NCBI GenBank assembly: GCA_025936205.1
Contig: JAICTU010000065.1
Location: forward strand, 1 to 25,113
Reading direction: 5' to 3'
Source of the DNA: Polyangiaceae bacterium
Lineage (GTDB): Bacteria; Myxococcota; Polyangia; Polyangiales; Polyangiaceae
Length of the DNA stretch: 25,113 nt
Part shown: in pieces, positions 6,796 through 14,151 of the stretch
How the letters are laid out: each line of letters opens with the position of its first letter
How positions within the stretch are numbered: the stretch's first letter is position 1
Notes under the pieces: generated by a model
The model's database searches: none
Told to the model about the DNA's origin: nothing
Seen by the model: only the letters and a program-made list of their open reading frames with translations
Translations under genes and position numbers: made by a program

Positions 6796-7278
6796 ATGAC
6801 ACGCGAGTGGTTTCGTGACCCGTACTTCATCAGTACCGCGCCGGAGCGGCTCGATCTGGACGTGATTCATGGCTTTTTGAGCCTCTCCTATTGGGCTGCC
6901 GGCAGGAGTCGCGAGCGGGTCGAGGCCTCGATCGCACATTCGATCCCGATCGGGCTGTATCACGGGGCTGGCGCTCAGGGCCGCGCTGAACAGGGCCGCG
7001 CTGAACAGGGTCGCGCTGAACAGGTGGGCTTCGCGCGCGTGGTGAGCGACCACACGACGTTTGCCTATCTCGCCGACGTGTTCGTGCTCGACCAACATCG
7101 CGGGCGTGGGCTCGGGGTGTGGCTGGTCGAGACGGCGCTGGGGTTGCCGGAGTGCGAGGGCGCGCGCTGGCTGCTCGGCACGCGCGACGCGCACGAGCTG
7201 TACCGCAAGTTCGGCTTTCGAGAGACGCCGCCCGGACGCATGATGCGCCGCGAGGGCATCGACAAGCTGCTGGCGTGA
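6796..7278 (+). CDS. GNAT-family N-acetyltransferase with minisatellite insertion
   Basis: This 160-residue protein is of the GNAT fold, transferring acetyl from acetyl-CoA to an unknown amine. The N-terminal block (ISTAPERLDLDVIHGFLS, then SYWAAGRSRE) and the cores FAYLADVFVL and HRGRGLGVWL are typical. The R/Q-x-x-G-x-G/A acetyl-CoA pyrophosphate loop is RGRGLG. RDAHELYRKFGFRE is the usual C-terminal motif. Residues 61-75 are three exact QGRAE units encoded by a 15-bp tandem repeat, inserted at the turn where relatives go straight from GLYH to VGFARVV. The start ATG 6796 fits homologues; GAGG is only one base before it, so initiation may be weak or leaderless. Confidence 0.85.
   Translation: MTREWFRDPYFISTAPERLDLDVIHGFLSLSYWAAGRSRERVEASIAHSIPIGLYHGAGAQGRAEQGRAEQGRAEQVGFARVVSDHTTFAYLADVFVLDQHRGRGLGVWLVETALGLPECEGARWLLGTRDAHELYRKFGFRETPPGRMMRREGIDKLLA
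6976..7020 (+). repeat. 15-bp tandem repeat inside the GNAT gene
   Basis: Three copies of cagggccgcgctgaa lie at 6976-6990, 6991-7005 and 7006-7020, the last with one C-to-T change, followed by a partial unit. The array is exactly in frame and adds Gln-Gly-Arg-Ala-Glu per copy. Copy-number changes would lengthen the protein by five residues without breaking it. Confidence 0.95.
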
Positions 7279-7522
7279 GCAGTCCCAAGGACTCGCTGCG
7301 CTGAGTCTTCACTGGCGCAAAATGAGGGCACCTCTCCTTGCGAGCTGCAATCGCGGCTCGGCCTGCACGGCACCCGCCGGCGCCAGGATGAGCCCAAAGT
7401 TCGCTGCCGCAGAGGAGCCCGCTCACTCGTGGCCCCACTGGTGCTGAAGTGAGACGGGCAGCGGGCATATTCTAGCGACGCGGGGGGACGTGTGGGGCCG
7501 AGCCCTGTTTTTCTGTGAAGAT

Positions 7523-7542
7523 CTCAGGTTCCCTGAGGAACC
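7523..7542. repeat. Two overlapping, mutually exclusive hairpins
   Basis: CTCAGG-TTC-CCTGAG (7523-7537) and GGTTCC-CTGA-GGAACC (7527-7542) are both perfect 6-bp stems that share bases, so an RNA could form only one at a time. A short T-run (7508-7512) precedes them on the plus strand. This is attenuator-like in form, but no leader or downstream gene supports that. Confidence 0.35.
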
Positions 7543-7657
7543 GGGCGCGAAAGAGCCCGTGATCCCCTGGAGTTCACCGGCCGCGCAGCTTGCGCGCGAC
7601 TGCCGTGCGGCGCTGAAGCATTCCGAGGCCTTCGGCGGAGGGGTTCTGCGCTCGCAA

Positions 7658-7683
7658 ATCGAAGTTTCCATGGAAACCTCGAT
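7658..7683. promoter_or_regulatory. 26-bp near-perfect palindrome centred on CCATGG
   Basis: The core GTTTCCATGGAAAC (7664-7677) is a perfect 14-bp palindrome. It extends to 13-bp half-sites with a single mismatched pair. Length and symmetry suit a dimeric repressor of the TetR type or similar. No regulator gene is adjacent and no promoter is clear, so its target is unknown. Confidence 0.5.
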
Positions 7684-7903
7684 CTTGTACGGCGCGGGGG
7701 GACCTGGCGAGCTGCTCCGAGGGAGCGGACGCCGGCGTGGCACGCCGCCGCCGCACGGACCCTCCCCGCTGCTGTCTCGCTCTTCTGGCGATGAATTCGT
7801 GGGGATCCGTGCTGGTGCAACTGGCGCTCGAAGGTCTGCTGCGGAAAGTGCTCGATGGGCGGCTCGAGAGATTCGAGCGCGCCCGAGCGCCGGCCTGACT
7901 CCG

Positions 7904-9067
7904 TTACGGGCGGCGCAGCTCGCGGCCTTCGGCGCCCACGTACAGCGCGTCGGGACGGATCAAACGTCCGCGCGCGTTCTGCTCGGCGACGTGCGCGATC
8001 CAGCCTGCCACTCTGCCCAGCGCGAAGATGCTGGTGAAGAGCGCCGGCTCGAAGCCGAGGCCGTGCAGCAACAGCGCCGTGTAGAACTCGACGTTGGTGG
8101 CGATCTCGCGGCCGGGCTTTTCCTGGCGCAAGGTCTCCCGCACGGCGGCCTCGTGCAGCTCGGCGCAGGCGAGCAGATCGCTGCCCTCGAGCAGCGCCGC
8201 GGCAGCCTCGCGCAACACGTCGGCGCGGGGGTCGCGCACGCGGTAGACGCGGTGTCCGAAGCCCAGGATGCGGCGGCCCGCGGCGAGCTCGGCGCGCACC
8301 CAGCGGCGCGTGTTTTCCGCGAGGTCGCCCGGCTGCGCGCGCAGAGCGAGCAGGGCCGCCAGCGCCGGGCCCGGCGCGCCTCCGTGCAGCGGGCCCTTCA
8401 GCGCGCCGATCGCGCCCGCGATCGCGGAGCCCAGGTCGCTGCCGGTGCTGGCGATCACGCGCGCGGTGAAGGTGGAGGCGTTGAGGCCGTGATCGGCGAC
8501 GGTGTTCCAGTAAGTCTCGAGCGCGCGCACGGCCTGGGCTTCGGCGCGTGCGCCGCGCAGCTGGTACAGGAAGTGGCCGGCGGAGCCGAGGCTCGGATCG
8601 ACGGGCAGGGGCTCGAGGCCCGCTTGTAGCCGGGCATACGCCGCCACCACGCCCGGCAGCGCGCCGAGCAGGCGCTCGGGGGAGGGCGCTCCGCCGGCGC
8701 ACAGCGCCGCGAGGCCGAGTCGCAAGGCGTCGATCGGCGCAGCCTGTGCGGCGGCGGCCTGGCGCAGCAGACCGAGCGTGATCGGGTCGAGGGGGCGCTG
8801 CCCGGCGATCGCGGCGCGGAAGCTCTCTTCCGTGGTGGCGTCCGGCAGGCGGTCGTGGAGCAGGAGTTGCACGACCGCTTCGAAGCTGGCGCGCGGCGCC
8901 AGGTCTTGCACGGCGTAGCCGGCGATGGTGAGCCGGCCCACATTGCCTTCGACCTTGCTCAAGCGCGTTTCGGCGGCAAGGACACCCTCCAACCCGGAGC
9001 GAACGGTGGGCGATGAAAGGCTGGGCGAGGAAGCAGCGGAGGCGGGGGACTGCGTCGGGGTCATCAT
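7904..9067 (-). CDS. Citrate synthase (citrate/2-methylcitrate synthase type)
   Basis: The 387-residue enzyme would condense oxaloacetate with acetyl-CoA (or propionyl-CoA), the TCA or methylcitrate entry step, in the cytoplasm. Visible are the substrate His in DHGLNASTF (H193), the catalytic His in LKGPLHGG (H228) and ILGFGHRVY (H272), and the RLIRP arginine motif. The catalytic Asp of the classical NVDFY motif is Glu here (NVEFY, E327), a variant I recall in some actinobacterial-type synthases. The N-terminal 20 residues are Ser/Pro-rich. ATG 9067 (or 9064) is preferred over a TTG farther upstream; no ribosome site is evident. It is divergent from the HTH-bearing paralogue, with only 55 bp between starts. 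Confidence 0.9.
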   Translation of the reverse strand: MMTPTQSPASAASSPSLSSPTVRSGLEGVLAAETRLSKVEGNVGRLTIAGYAVQDLAPRASFEAVVQLLLHDRLPDATTEESFRAAIAGQRPLDPITLGLLRQAAAAQAAPIDALRLGLAALCAGGAPSPERLLGALPGVVAAYARLQAGLEPLPVDPSLGSAGHFLYQLRGARAEAQAVRALETYWNTVADHGLNASTFTARVIASTGSDLGSAIAGAIGALKGPLHGGAPGPALAALLALRAQPGDLAENTRRWVRAELAAGRRILGFGHRVYRVRDPRADVLREAAAALLEGSDLLACAELHEAAVRETLRQEKPGREIATNVEFYTALLLHGLGFEPALFTSIFALGRVAGWIAHVAEQNARGRLIRPDALYVGAEGRELRRP

Positions 9068-9105
9068 GCATAAACAGATGACGCGCTGGTCGAAAGCCGT
9101 CAATC

Positions 9106-9121
9106 TTGATCCATAAATCAA
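9106..9121. promoter_or_regulatory. Imperfect palindrome TTGAT-N6-ATCAA in the divergent gap
   Basis: The 16-bp dyad (12 of 16 positions symmetric) ends one base before the HTH-citrate synthase start at 9123 and lies in the 55-bp AT-rich gap serving both divergent genes. It is a natural candidate for binding by the HTH of the right-hand protein, giving autoregulation and control of both genes. This is inferred from position and symmetry only. Confidence 0.4.
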
Positions 9122-9122
9122 T

Positions 9123-10292
9123 ATGTCGAGCTATCTGACGGCGGCCGCGGCCGCCCAGCGCCTGGGAGTGACGCGCGCCACTCTGTATGCCTACGTGAGC
9201 CGCGGGCAGATCCGCAGCCGTTCCGTCGCGGGGCGGCGCGCGCGCGAGTACCTGGCGGAGGACGTGGAGCGGCTGGTCAAGCGCGCTTCGGGGAGGCGCG
9301 ATCCGGCGCGCGTGGCGAGCCAGGCGCTGGGGATGGATGGCTTACCGGTGCTGACCTCGGGGCTTAGCCTGATCGAGAGCGGCAAGCTCTATTACCGCGG
9401 GCAGGATGCGCTGGAGCTGGCGGCAAGGGAGCGCTTTGAAGCGGTGGCGGGGCTGCTCTGGGGCGGAGCTTGCGAGCTGGAAGGGCCGCTGCACGTGCCG
9501 AATGCGAAGGAGCGCGAACGGCTGAGCCGGCTGCACTTCGCGCGCGCGGGCCAGTGCTATCTGGTCGACGCCGAAGCGCTGGATCCATCTGCCTATGTGG
9601 CGAGCCCGGATGCCGTGCGGCGTTCGGGCGCGCGCATCCTGTGCGGTCTGACGCTGGTGGCGACGCAGCAAGGCTCGGCGCCGGCGAGCGTGGCGGCGGC
9701 GCTCTGTCGCGCCTGGGGGCTCAGGGAACGCGCGGCGCTGCGCCCGCTGGAAGAGGCGCTGATCTTGTGCGCCGATCACGAGCTGAACGTGTCCGCCTTC
9801 ACGGCGCGCGCGATCGCCTCCGCCGGGGCGACGCCCTACATGGCCGTGAGCGGCGCGCTCGCGGCGCTGACCGGGCACCGGCACGGCGGCATGGCCGCGC
9901 GCGTGGCGGCGCTGCTCGACGAGGCGGGCGATCCGACGCGCCTGCTCGTCGAGCGGCTCCGGCTCGGTGAGAATGTGCCCGGCTTCGGGCATCCGCTGTA
10001 CGCAGACGGCGATCCGCGCGCCCGGCGTTTGCTGGAGCTGTGCCCAAAAAACGCGGAGCGTGATCGTTGCCTGGCGTTTGCTCGAGCCGGCGAGCGCGTG
10101 CTCGGAGAGCGCCCAGTGCTCGACTTTGGGTTGGTGGCGCTGGCGCGTTCGCTCGGGTTGCCGGCGTCGGCGCCGTTCATGTTGTTCGCGCTCGGGCGCA
10201 CCGCAGGCTGGATCGCGCATTGTCTCGAGCAGTATGCGCTCGGGCAGCTGATCCGGCCGCGCGCGGAGTACACGGGGCCGCGGCCCTCGTGA
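9123..10292 (+). CDS. Citrate synthase-family protein with N-terminal HTH domain
   Basis: This 389-residue protein fuses a MerR/excisionase-type helix-turn-helix (about residues 3-55, AAAAAQRLGVTRATLYAYV, then arginine-rich wing and a YLAEDVERL helix) to a citrate synthase body. The synthase part keeps DHELN (H219), HRHGGM (H254), VPGFGHPLY (H290), an Asp at LDFGL (D334) and QLIRPRAEYTG at the end, so it may be catalytic or at least bind ligand. HTH-citrate synthases are an annotated but little-studied family. No ribosome site precedes the ATG; a leaderless message is possible. It is divergent from a plain paralogue. It ends 20 bp from the convergent cheR, with no terminator visible. Confidence 0.9.
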   Translation: MSSYLTAAAAAQRLGVTRATLYAYVSRGQIRSRSVAGRRAREYLAEDVERLVKRASGRRDPARVASQALGMDGLPVLTSGLSLIESGKLYYRGQDALELAARERFEAVAGLLWGGACELEGPLHVPNAKERERLSRLHFARAGQCYLVDAEALDPSAYVASPDAVRRSGARILCGLTLVATQQGSAPASVAAALCRAWGLRERAALRPLEEALILCADHELNVSAFTARAIASAGATPYMAVSGALAALTGHRHGGMAARVAALLDEAGDPTRLLVERLRLGENVPGFGHPLYADGDPRARRLLELCPKNAERDRCLAFARAGERVLGERPVLDFGLVALARSLGLPASAPFMLFALGRTAGWIAHCLEQYALGQLIRPRAEYTGPRPS

Positions 10293-10312
10293 CGCGCACC
10301 GAGTGGCTCGGT

Positions 10313-11167
10313 TCAGCCGGTCGAGAGCGCCGTCGCGGCGGGACGGTGTCGATACAGGCTGGTGGCGCCCAGCGAGACTCGCTCCAGCGGCACATCGATG
10401 CCGACCAGGCTTTCGCCTGCGCCGAGCATCAGCATGCCGCCGGGATGCAGCCGCGAGACCATGCGCTCCAGGATGCTCTGGCGCGTGCTCTGGCTGAAGT
10501 AGATGAGCACATTGCGCAACAGCACCACATCGAACAAGCCGAGCGCCGGCCAGGGCTGCACCAGGTTCAGCTGGCGGAACTCGATCCCGAGCTTGAGCCG
10601 CGGGTCGATGTGCCAGCTGGAGCCACGCTGCGAAAAGTATTTGTGCAGCAAGTGTGGCGGCAGGCCGCGCGCGATCTCGTGTTGGCGGTAGCTGCCTTCT
10701 CGGGCCCGGCGCAGCGCGCCGGTGTCGAAATCGGTCGCCAGGATCTCGCAGCGTGCTTCTTCCGGCCTGAAGTGTTCGGCTCGCAGAATGGCAATGCTGT
10801 AGGGTTCTTGGCCCGTGGAGCACGCGGCGCTCCAGATGCGAAACTGGCGCCTGGCGCGCTTGGCGCGGGCCAGACCGGAGCCGATCTCGAGCTGCAACGC
10901 CTCGAAGGGGTGCTGGTCGCGAAAGAAGAAGGTCTCGTTGGTGGTGAGTGCCTCCAGCAGTCGCCGGCAGAGCTCCACGTCGTTCGGCTTCTGGCGCCAG
11001 GAGTGCACCACCGCCTCCGCGCACGGTAGGCCGAGCTCGCGCGCCAGCTCCGAGAGCCGAGCGTTGACCAGGTAGTGCTTGTCTTCGCCCAGCTCAATCC
11101 CGGCCTGAGCGCGCAGCAGCTGCCGCACCTGCTCGAAGCTGATGCTCGAGAGAGGGGAGGCGGTCAA
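10313..11167 (-). CDS. cheR: Chemotaxis receptor methyltransferase CheR
   Basis: This 284-residue SAM-dependent methyltransferase would methylate glutamates of chemoreceptors. An N-terminal helical domain (FEQVRQLLRAQAGIEL) leads to LTTNETFFFRDQHPF, the SAM-binding IWSAACSTGQEPYSIAI, ILATDFDTGAL, and FDVVLLRNVLIYF, all classic CheR motifs. The family start appears to be TTG at 11167, because its frame opens inside the cheB stop (ACTTGACC) with GAAGG 7-8 nt before it. No ATG upstream fits the family. The overlap implies translational coupling. No receptor or cheA gene lies in the window, so the target receptors are elsewhere. Confidence 0.92.
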   Translation of the reverse strand: MTASPLSSISFEQVRQLLRAQAGIELGEDKHYLVNARLSELARELGLPCAEAVVHSWRQKPNDVELCRRLLEALTTNETFFFRDQHPFEALQLEIGSGLARAKRARRQFRIWSAACSTGQEPYSIAILRAEHFRPEEARCEILATDFDTGALRRAREGSYRQHEIARGLPPHLLHKYFSQRGSSWHIDPRLKLGIEFRQLNLVQPWPALGLFDVVLLRNVLIYFSQSTRQSILERMVSRLHPGGMLMLGAGESLVGIDVPLERVSLGATSLYRHRPAATALSTG

Positions 11168-12270
11168 GTGCCGGCCTTCGCCAGCGGGGCTCGAGTGCGA
11201 GCGGCGATTTCTCGAGCCATGCTCGTGATGGGGATGACGGCGCTGGCGAGGCCTGCGGCCACCACCGCCCCGGGAATACCCCACACGACCGAGCTCGCTT
11301 CATCCTGGGCCAAGACCTCGCCGCCGGCGCTGCGGATTGCCTTCGCACCGTCTCGACCATCGTGGCCCATGCCAGTGAGCAGCACGGCCAGCGTGTGACG
11401 CCCCGCGCTGACGGAGAGCGACTGAAGCAGCACGTCGATGGAGGGCCGGCAGCAGTTGACCGGCGCGTCCGAGTTGAGCTCCAGGCAGAGCTCGCCGCCG
11501 CGCGCCTGGGCCACCGTGAGATGAAAGTTCCCGGGCGCGATCCAGGCTTCGCCGCTGCGCAGGGTCTCGCCGGCAACGGCCTCACGGACCTTGAATCGAG
11601 AGACCTCGCTCAGGCGTTCCGCGAGCAGGCGAGTGAAGGTCTCCGGCATGTGCTGCGCGATCACAATCGGGAGGGCAAAACCATGGGGCAAACCGCCGAG
11701 CAGCAGCGCCAGCGCGGCAGGACCGCCCGTGGAGGAGCCGATGGCGAGCACGCGATGCTCGTTGTTGCGCGGAGGCCGCGAGAGCCGCGGGGCGAGCGAT
11801 TCAGGGCCGCGTGCGGCGCGTGGAGCCGGTGCCGAGACGCGCTTGCGGAAGGCGGCAGCCTGGAGCTTCGGAGACAGCAGAGTGGAGAGCTGTGTCGAGG
11901 CGGCCTCGCGCGAGTCCATCTGAGCGGGCTTGGTGATGTAGTCGAATGCGCCGTTCAGGAGCGCGGCGACCGTCACGCGAGCGCCCCGGCTGGTCAGGCT
12001 GCTGACCATGATCACCGCCAGGTCGCGCTGGATCTCGAGCAGCTTGGGCAGGGCGCCGAGGCCGTCCAGCACGGGCATCTCGACGTCCAGCGTCACGATA
12101 TCGGGGCGCAGCTCGCGACAGCGCTCGATCGCCTGCTGCCCGTCGCGCGCCGTGCCGACCACCACAAAGCCTGGCTCACGCTCGATCGCCTTCTGCAACA
12201 AGCTGCGCACCACGGCCGAGTCGTCCACGATGAGCACGCGCAGCCGCGGATCTAGGAGCTCAGTTGACAT
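11164..12270 (-). CDS. cheB: Chemotaxis response regulator/methylesterase CheB
   Basis: This 368-residue enzyme demethylates or deamidates chemoreceptors after phosphorylation. Its receiver domain (residues ~10-130) has the acidic pair D16-D17, phosphorylation site D62 in TLDVEMP, and a KPA lysine. After a linker, the esterase domain carries the serine motif IGSSTGGP, the histidine in AQHMP and the aspartate in TGMGHDGRDGA. ATG 12270 is chosen because AGGGA lies about 6 nt upstream and the receiver begins properly. It overlaps the truncated cheW by 11 bp upstream and cheR by 4 bp downstream, so all three are one transcription unit. Confidence 0.95.
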   Translation of the reverse strand: MSTELLDPRLRVLIVDDSAVVRSLLQKAIEREPGFVVVGTARDGQQAIERCRELRPDIVTLDVEMPVLDGLGALPKLLEIQRDLAVIMVSSLTSRGARVTVAALLNGAFDYITKPAQMDSREAASTQLSTLLSPKLQAAAFRKRVSAPAPRAARGPESLAPRLSRPPRNNEHRVLAIGSSTGGPAALALLLGGLPHGFALPIVIAQHMPETFTRLLAERLSEVSRFKVREAVAGETLRSGEAWIAPGNFHLTVAQARGGELCLELNSDAPVNCCRPSIDVLLQSLSVSAGRHTLAVLLTGMGHDGRDGAKAIRSAGGEVLAQDEASSVVWGIPGAVVAAGLASAVIPITSMAREIAARTRAPLAKAGT

Positions 12271-12565
12271 GGCTGTCCCTGCTGCCGCTCGCGAGCTCAT
12301 TTCCGCGCGTGATCCCGGCCAGTACTCCGCGCGGATCCAGGATCAAGAGCAGGCGCCCCTTCAGCTTGCAGACGGAGCGCACGATGCGCTTCGTGTGGGC
12401 GTCGAGCGTCTCGGGGACGGCGTCGAAGCAGCCGTCGTCCACGCTCTCCACGTCCCCGATGCGGTCCACCATCAGGCTGACCAGCAGCTGGACCGAGATG
12501 ATGTCTGGCTCATCCTGACCGGCGCCAGATCCAGGTAACCAGCGCTCGAGTTGTTCGAGCAGCAC
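12260..12565 (-). CDS. CheW-like protein, C-terminal half only
   Basis: The 101-residue product matches only the second half of a CheW domain: a strand/helix segment VSLMVDRIGDVESV, then a spacer, then RIVRSVCKLKGRLLLILD, as at the end of CheW. The first half, with its conserved beta-barrel strands and a GLINVRG-type motif, is absent. Immediately upstream lies the end of the YdeI-like gene. A GTG at 12565 with GAGG 10 nt before it could start translation, so the fragment may still be expressed and feed ribosomes into cheB. Whether it can couple receptors to CheA is doubtful. The alternative is a degraded cheW kept only for translational coupling. Confidence 0.68.
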   Translation of the reverse strand: MLLEQLERWLPGSGAGQDEPDIISVQLLVSLMVDRIGDVESVDDGCFDAVPETLDAHTKRIVRSVCKLKGRLLLILDPRGVLAGITRGNELASGSRDSHVN

Positions 12566-12587
12566 GGCGGGCGGGCCTCGCGCTGCG

Positions 12588-13136
12588 CTAGCGCGCCCGC
12601 AGGAACGCGGCCCCGGAGGGACTTCCGCCCGATAAATAATCCAGCACCTTGCGCAGATTGCGCTCGCGGCTCGGCTCCGTCTTCAGCCCGTTGAGGTAGC
12701 GGCAGATCTCTTTCCTGCGCGACGCTGACAGCGCCCCAAATGCCGCACGCGCGTCGGCGTGTTCCTGCAAAGCGCGCTTCAACGCCGGCGGCACCGGCTC
12801 CTGGATCGGCGCTGGATCGAACTCGACCTCCACGCTCACGCGATCGCCGACGTCCTTGCCCGCCGCGCGCCGCAGCGGCGTGTTCAGATACAACCGCCAC
12901 TGGCCCTGGTACTTGACCAAGGTCTGCCGGAAGGGCGTCGCGTCGACGCGGCCGCGCACCGGAACGGGGCCCTGCTCGCGCCCCGCCGCCGTGAAGATGC
13001 GCTTCCGCTCGCGCGCGGGTACGGCCACGTAGGGATTGACGCCCAGCAGGCGGATGGTGGCCGAGAACGCGGGCACGACCCCGTAATAGCAGGGCTTTCT
13101 GGCGCTGGCGATCGGTCTGATCTTGCGTACAGGCAC
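12588..13136 (-). CDS. YdeI/OmpD-associated family protein with DUF1905
   Basis: The 182-residue protein has an N-terminal DUF1905 barrel (FSATIRLLGVNPYVAVP ... PVRGRVDATPFRQTLV ... LYLNTPLRRAAG, then VGDRVSVEVEFDP). It ends in the helical YdeI/OmpD-associated domain (ALSASRRKEICRYLNGLKT ... RNLRKVLDYL). The E. coli relative is linked to antimicrobial-peptide resistance; the biochemical role is unknown. The GTG at 13136 lies at the edge of a strong hairpin that holds a GGAGG ribosome site in its loop region. A GTG nearer the DUF1905 core is the alternative start. It is divergent from hemB with 36 bp between start codons. Confidence 0.85.
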   Translation of the reverse strand: MPVRKIRPIASARKPCYYGVVPAFSATIRLLGVNPYVAVPARERKRIFTAAGREQGPVPVRGRVDATPFRQTLVKYQGQWRLYLNTPLRRAAGKDVGDRVSVEVEFDPAPIQEPVPPALKRALQEHADARAAFGALSASRRKEICRYLNGLKTEPSRERNLRKVLDYLSGGSPSGAAFLRAR

Positions 13137-13160
13137 TACCCCCGAGGCCTCCGGGGGTAG
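13136..13160. promoter_or_regulatory. Perfect 9-bp hairpin between the YdeI-like gene and hemB
   Basis: CTACCCCCG and CGGGGGTAG are perfectly complementary around the 7-nt loop AGGCCTC. In the minus-strand RNA the GGAGG ribosome site of the YdeI-like gene falls at the stem-loop junction and loop, and the start GTG begins on the last stem base. Folding could therefore present or mask initiation. Confidence 0.5.
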
Positions 13161-13172
13161 TAGAACTCGAGC

Positions 13173-14141
13173 ATGACCTTTCCTCTCGTGCGGATGCGGC
13201 GCCTGCGCCGCTCCGAGGCGCTGCGGCGCATGGTGCGTGAAACGCGGCTCAGCGCCGACAATTTGATCCAGCCGCTGTTCGTGGTGCCCGGCCAGGGCGT
13301 GCGCAAGCCGGTGACGTCGATGCCCGGGGTCGCGCAGCTCTCCGTCGACAACACGGTGCGCGAGGCGGAGAAGGCCGCCAAGGCGGGAGTGCCGGCGGTA
13401 ATCTTGTTTGGCATCCCCGATCAGAAAGACGCGGAGGGCTCGAGCTCCTGGACGGAGGACGGTATCGTGCAGCGCGCGGCGCGCGCCCTGAAGAAGGAGC
13501 TACCGGAGCTGGTCGTGGTCGCGGACCTGTGCTTCTGCGAGTACACGAGCCACGGGCATTGCGGGGTGATTGAAGACAACGATGTCCACAACGACCGCAC
13601 GCTGCCGAATCTCGGGAAGCAAGCGGTGGCGCTGGCGCAGGCGGGGTGTGACATCGTAGCGCCCAGCGGCATGATGGACGGCATGGTGGGCGCGATCCGC
13701 AAGGCGCTCGACGAGAGCGGGCACACGCAGCTGCCGATCATGAGCTACTCCGTGAAGTTCGCGTCCGCGTACTACGGGCCGTTCCGCGAGGCAGCGGAGT
13801 CGACCCCGGCGTTCGGAGATCGGCGCACCTATCAGATGGACCCCGCCAACGCGCGTGAAGCGCTGCGCGAGGCGCGCCTGGACATGGAAGAAGGCGCGGA
13901 CATCCTGATGGTGAAGCCGGCGCTCGCGTATCTCGACCTGATCCGCGACCTGCGCGAGAACTTTGAGCACCCGATCGCCGCGTATAACGTGAGCGGCGAG
14001 ATGTCGATGGTCGAGGCCGCTGCGCAGCTGGGCTATCTCGATCGCAAGCGCACCATCATCGAGACGCTGACGTCGATGCGGCGCGCCGGCGCCGACCTGA
14101 TCCTCACGTACTGGGCGACGGAAGTCGCGGGCTGGCTCTAG
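13173..14141 (+). CDS. hemB: Delta-aminolevulinic acid dehydratase (porphobilinogen synthase)
   Basis: This 322-residue cytoplasmic enzyme joins two 5-aminolevulinates into porphobilinogen, the first common tetrapyrrole step. The zinc ligands are C120, C122 and C130 in [14 protein letters not shown], marking the zinc-dependent class. The Schiff-base lysines are K195 ([15 protein letters not shown]) and K248 ([10 protein letters not shown]). The [12 protein letters not shown] motif and length are standard. ATG 13173 follows the family start. Sirohaem from this pathway would supply the sulfite reductase farther along, a general link only. It is convergent with the next gene, 10 bp away. Confidence 0.98.
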   Translation: MTFPLVRMRRLRRSEALRRMVRETRLSADNLIQPLFVVPGQGVRKPVTSMPGVAQLSVDNTVREAEKAAKAGVPAVILFGIPDQKDAEGSSSWTEDGIVQRAARALKKELPELVVVADLCFCEYTSHGHCGVIEDNDVHNDRTLPNLGKQAVALAQAGCDIVAPSGMMDGMVGAIRKALDESGHTQLPIMSYSVKFASAYYGPFREAAESTPAFGDRRTYQMDPANAREALREARLDMEEGADILMVKPALAYLDLIRDLRENFEHPIAAYNVSGEMSMVEAAAQLGYLDRKRTIIETLTSMRRAGADLILTYWATEVAGWL

Positions 14142-14151
14142 TTTCTGGTAC

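Larger units (their letters stand above)
7279..7903. other. 625-bp noncoding stretch
   Basis: I found no convincing gene on either strand. A 35-codon frame from ATG 7791 to TGA 7898 on the plus strand (starting MNSWGSVLVQLALEG) has no ribosome site and is not claimed. Structure is present: overlapping dyads at 7523-7542 and a strong palindrome at 7658-7683. The citrate synthase gene ends just to the right, so this may include its 3' region, but no T-rich terminator is seen. Confidence 0.5.

Noticed and set aside
7791..7898. Small plus-strand gene starting MNSWGSVLVQLALEG
   Set aside because: No ribosome site, no family match, and it ends just before the convergent citrate synthase stop; chance is likely in this composition.
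7490..8629. Long plus-strand open frame opposite the citrate synthase
   Set aside because: Its latter half is the reverse complement of a clear citrate synthase gene, and the protein is an Ala/Arg/Gly-rich shadow with no family resemblance. Long antisense frames are expected in GC-rich DNA.
10293..10312. Intrinsic terminators between convergent gene pairs
   Set aside because: Gaps at 10293-10312, 14142-14151, 4380-4393 and 21070-21081 have no GC hairpin followed by a T-run.
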